Shown here in pieces: positions 45,571-47,047 of a stretch of DNA of 47,047 nt (position 1 is the first letter of the stretch; each line of letters begins with the position of its first letter). The notes beneath the pieces are model-generated. The model made no database searches, had not been told where the DNA came from, and saw nothing but the letters and a program-made list of their open reading frames with translations. The translations under genes were made by a program, and so were the position numbers. Source of the DNA: Acidobacteriota bacterium (lineage in GTDB: Bacteria > Acidobacteriota > Terriglobia > Terriglobales > Acidobacteriaceae); the NCBI GenBank assembly GCA_021813745.1, contig JAKAJO010000059.1, positions 1 to 47,047 of the forward strand, written 5' to 3'.

Positions 45571-46296
45571 CTACTTGCGCTTCGCCGTCGCCCTCTTCGA
45601 AGCCTTCAGAGGATCAACCGTACCCGATCCACCGAATCCACGACGCTCGCGCGGCGGAGCCACTGCCTTGCGAATCATCACGTACCCATCCTTCGGGCCG
45701 GGCACTGCGCCCTCCACCATCAACAGATTCTCGTCGAGATCAATCCCGCGAATCCGAAGATTGCGCACGGTAATCTGATCCACGCCAAAGTGCCCCGGCA
45801 TGCGCTGCCCAGGAAACACGCGCGACGGAAAGCTCGAGGCGCCGATTGAGCCCTGCACCTGGAACATGTGGCCATGCGACTTGGGTCCGCCGCCAAACTT
45901 GTGCCGGCGCACCACGCCCGCGAACCCGCGGCCCTTCGAGGTGCCGATCACGTCCACAAACTTCGCGTCGCTGAAGATGTCCACCAGCACGCGATCGCCC
46001 GCCTTGGTCTCCGCGCCGCCGTCGGCAGCCGCTTCCACATCCACTTCCTTGATGAACTTCACCGGAGGCGCTTCTGTCTTCGCAAAATGCCCCTTCTGCG
46101 GCTTCGTGATGCGCGACTCCTTCACGAACTCCACCAGGCCGATCTGCGCGGCATCGTAGCCGTCCTTGCTCGCGGTCTTCAGCTGCGTAATCACGCAGGG
46201 GCCGGCCTGCAGCACCGTTATCGGGTGCACCTCGCCCTTCTCGTCGAAGACCTGCGTCATGCCGATCTTTTTACCTAAAATTCCCGTAACTGCCAT
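45571..46296 (-). CDS. rplC: 50S ribosomal protein L3
   Basis: 241 residues. [45 protein letters not shown], the Gln-methylation-type loop around [23 protein letters not shown], and an Ala/Lys-rich tail. One of the first proteins in 50S assembly. Confidence 0.97.
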   Translation of the reverse strand: MAVTGILGKKIGMTQVFDEKGEVHPITVLQAGPCVITQLKTASKDGYDAAQIGLVEFVKESRITKPQKGHFAKTEAPPVKFIKEVDVEAAADGGAETKAGDRVLVDIFSDAKFVDVIGTSKGRGFAGVVRRHKFGGGPKSHGHMFQVQGSIGASSFPSRVFPGQRMPGHFGVDQITVRNLRIRGIDLDENLLMVEGAVPGPKDGYVMIRKAVAPPRERRGFGGSGTVDPLKASKRATAKRK

Positions 46297-46401
46297 CTCG
46301 TCCTCACCTCATCATGCGATGCTCGTTCCATCGCACTGCCGGGGTCCTTCCGGACCTTTGCATCTGCTTCGCAGGAAATCGCGAAGGCTGGCGCTCTTCA
46401 G

Positions 46402-46422
46402 GGCGCGTCTGCCGCACCGCAG
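46402..46422 (-). repeat. 21-nt direct repeat, copy after rpsJ
   Basis: Identical to 45547-45567 and placed 3 nt after the rpsJ stop. The surrounding 129-bp gap also has TGCGATG/CATCGCA and GGTCC/GGACC hairpins, and no gene. Confidence 0.75.
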
Positions 46423-46425
46423 TTG

Positions 46426-46743
46426 CTATTTCTCAAACGCCTTGATCTCGACGTCCACGCCAGCTGGAAGATCCAGCTTCATCAGCGCGTCCACCGTCTG
46501 CTGCGTCGGCTCAAGAATGTCGATCAGCCGCTTGTGCGTGCGAATCTCAAACGCCTCGCGCGACTTCTTGTCCACGTGCGGCGAACGCAGCACGCAGTAC
46601 TTGTTCTTGATCGTCGGCAACGGAATCGGTCCCGCCACCGATGCTCCGGTACGCTTGGCCGTCTCCACAATCTCGCCGGTCGAGGTATCCAGTACGCGAT
46701 AGTCGTACGCCTTCAACCGGATTCGAATTCTCTGTCCTACCAT
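46426..46743 (-). CDS. rpsJ: 30S ribosomal protein S10 / NusE
   Basis: 105 residues from ATG 46743 ([19 protein letters not shown]), preceded by GGGAG; the frame is open to 46776. [23 protein letters not shown] segment (here [14 protein letters not shown]), [27 protein letters not shown]10 also pairs with NusB in antitermination. Confidence 0.98.
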   Translation of the reverse strand: MVGQRIRIRLKAYDYRVLDTSTGEIVETAKRTGASVAGPIPLPTIKNKYCVLRSPHVDKKSREAFEIRTHKRLIDILEPTQQTVDALMKLDLPAGVDVEIKAFEK

Positions 46744-46879
46744 TTGCTCCCAGCTTCCCCGCGGGTCTGGCCTCATGTGGCCCGCGCGCCTGAATTTTCT
46801 CGCCGATCCGGCAATCAGTTCCGCTTTGCTTCAGGCAGCAATCGTGCTGCAGCCCTGTTCCCCGGCCCGACTTGTTGTT

Positions 46880-46906
46880 GGGGCAAAGGACTCGGTCCCT
46901 TGCCCC
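46880..46906 (-). repeat. Strong hairpin in the tuf-rpsJ gap
   Basis: GGGGCAA/TTGCCCC plus GGAC/GTCC with one A-C mismatch and loop TCG, 11 paired bases. It starts 8 nt after the tuf stop and has no T-tract. GTCCCTT-like heptads overlap its right arm. A second perfect hairpin (GCAGCA/TGCTGC, 46835-46850) lies nearer rpsJ. The 171-bp gap holds no gene. Confidence 0.6.
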
Positions 46907-46914
46907 TCAGTCCC

Positions 46915-47047
46915 TTACTTAATGATCTCCGAGATGGTTCCGGCGCCGACCGTGCGTCCGCCTTCGCGGATGGCAAAGCGCAGACCCTTCTCCATGGCCA
47001 CCGGCGTAATCAGCTCCACCGTCAACTGCACGTTGTCGCCCGGCATC
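46915..47047 (-). CDS. tuf: Elongation factor Tu, C-terminal fragment
   Basis: The window cuts the gene; the last 43 codons are present, [20 protein letters not shown] to [17 protein letters not shown]. This is the canonical domain III end of EF-Tu. It brings aminoacyl-tRNA to the ribosome. Its place directly upstream of rpsJ matches the str-S10 arrangement. Confidence 0.96.
   Translation of the reverse strand, partial: MPGDNVQLTVELITPVAMEKGLRFAIREGGRTVGAGTISEIIK

Overview
The window is a high-GC bacterial chromosome segment that most resembles an Acidobacteriota genome of the Terriglobia type. That assignment is inferred from overall protein character and gene content: secreted beta-barrel proteins ending in an aromatic residue, a TMEM175-type channel, a GH28 pectinase, an RNase G with a giant insert, and zinc-type S14. 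No 16S rRNA gene is present to confirm it.

Layout. 1-2090: end of a cell-elongation operon (PBP2 C-terminus and RodA). 2091-5439: a structured leader followed by an RNase E/G whose S1 domain is split by a long disordered insert. 5638-10158: an outer-membrane protein on +, then on - a decarboxylase, a secreted Xaa-Pro peptidase and two small genes of unknown function. 10164-15957: the rimP-nusA-infB operon with a good promoter, a leader terminator (attenuator) and a strong final terminator. 15995-17500: a secreted polygalacturonase whose promoter lies between two identical GntR/FadR-like palindromes. 17523-20091: an outer-membrane protein, a small gene cut by an IS1595-family insertion (1482 bp, 24-bp inverted ends, 8-bp target duplication), and a terminator. 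20153-28712: ordinary housekeeping and membrane genes (BI-1/YccA, acyl-CoA dehydrogenase, GT2 glycosyltransferase, guaB, VanZ-like, GNAT, TMEM175).

28741-47047 (all on -) is a complete S10-spc-alpha supercluster. In transcription order it runs tuf (C-terminal end only), rpsJ, rplC, rplD, rplW, rplB, rpsS, rplV, rpsC, rplP, rpmC, rpsQ, rplN, rplX, rplE, rpsN, rpsH, rplF, rplR, rpsE, rpmD, rplO, secY, adk, map, infA, rpmJ, rpsM, rpsK, rpsD, rpoA, rplQ, then an intrinsic terminator.

The most unusual signal is in the gaps inside the operons. At least nine ribosomal-operon gaps, plus the rimP-nusA gap, carry short blocks of exact 7-bp periodicity (CAGTNNN, CAGCNNN/AGCTNNN or GGGACNN units). Each block is followed after a spacer by the same kind of unit in inverted orientation. 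The element nearly always starts 3-6 nt after the stop codon of the preceding gene. Two further gaps carry a shared 21-nt direct repeat placed 3 nt after the stop codons of rpsJ and rplC. This looks like a family of stop-codon-proximal inverted heptad elements. I can describe it from the sequence, but I do not know its function.
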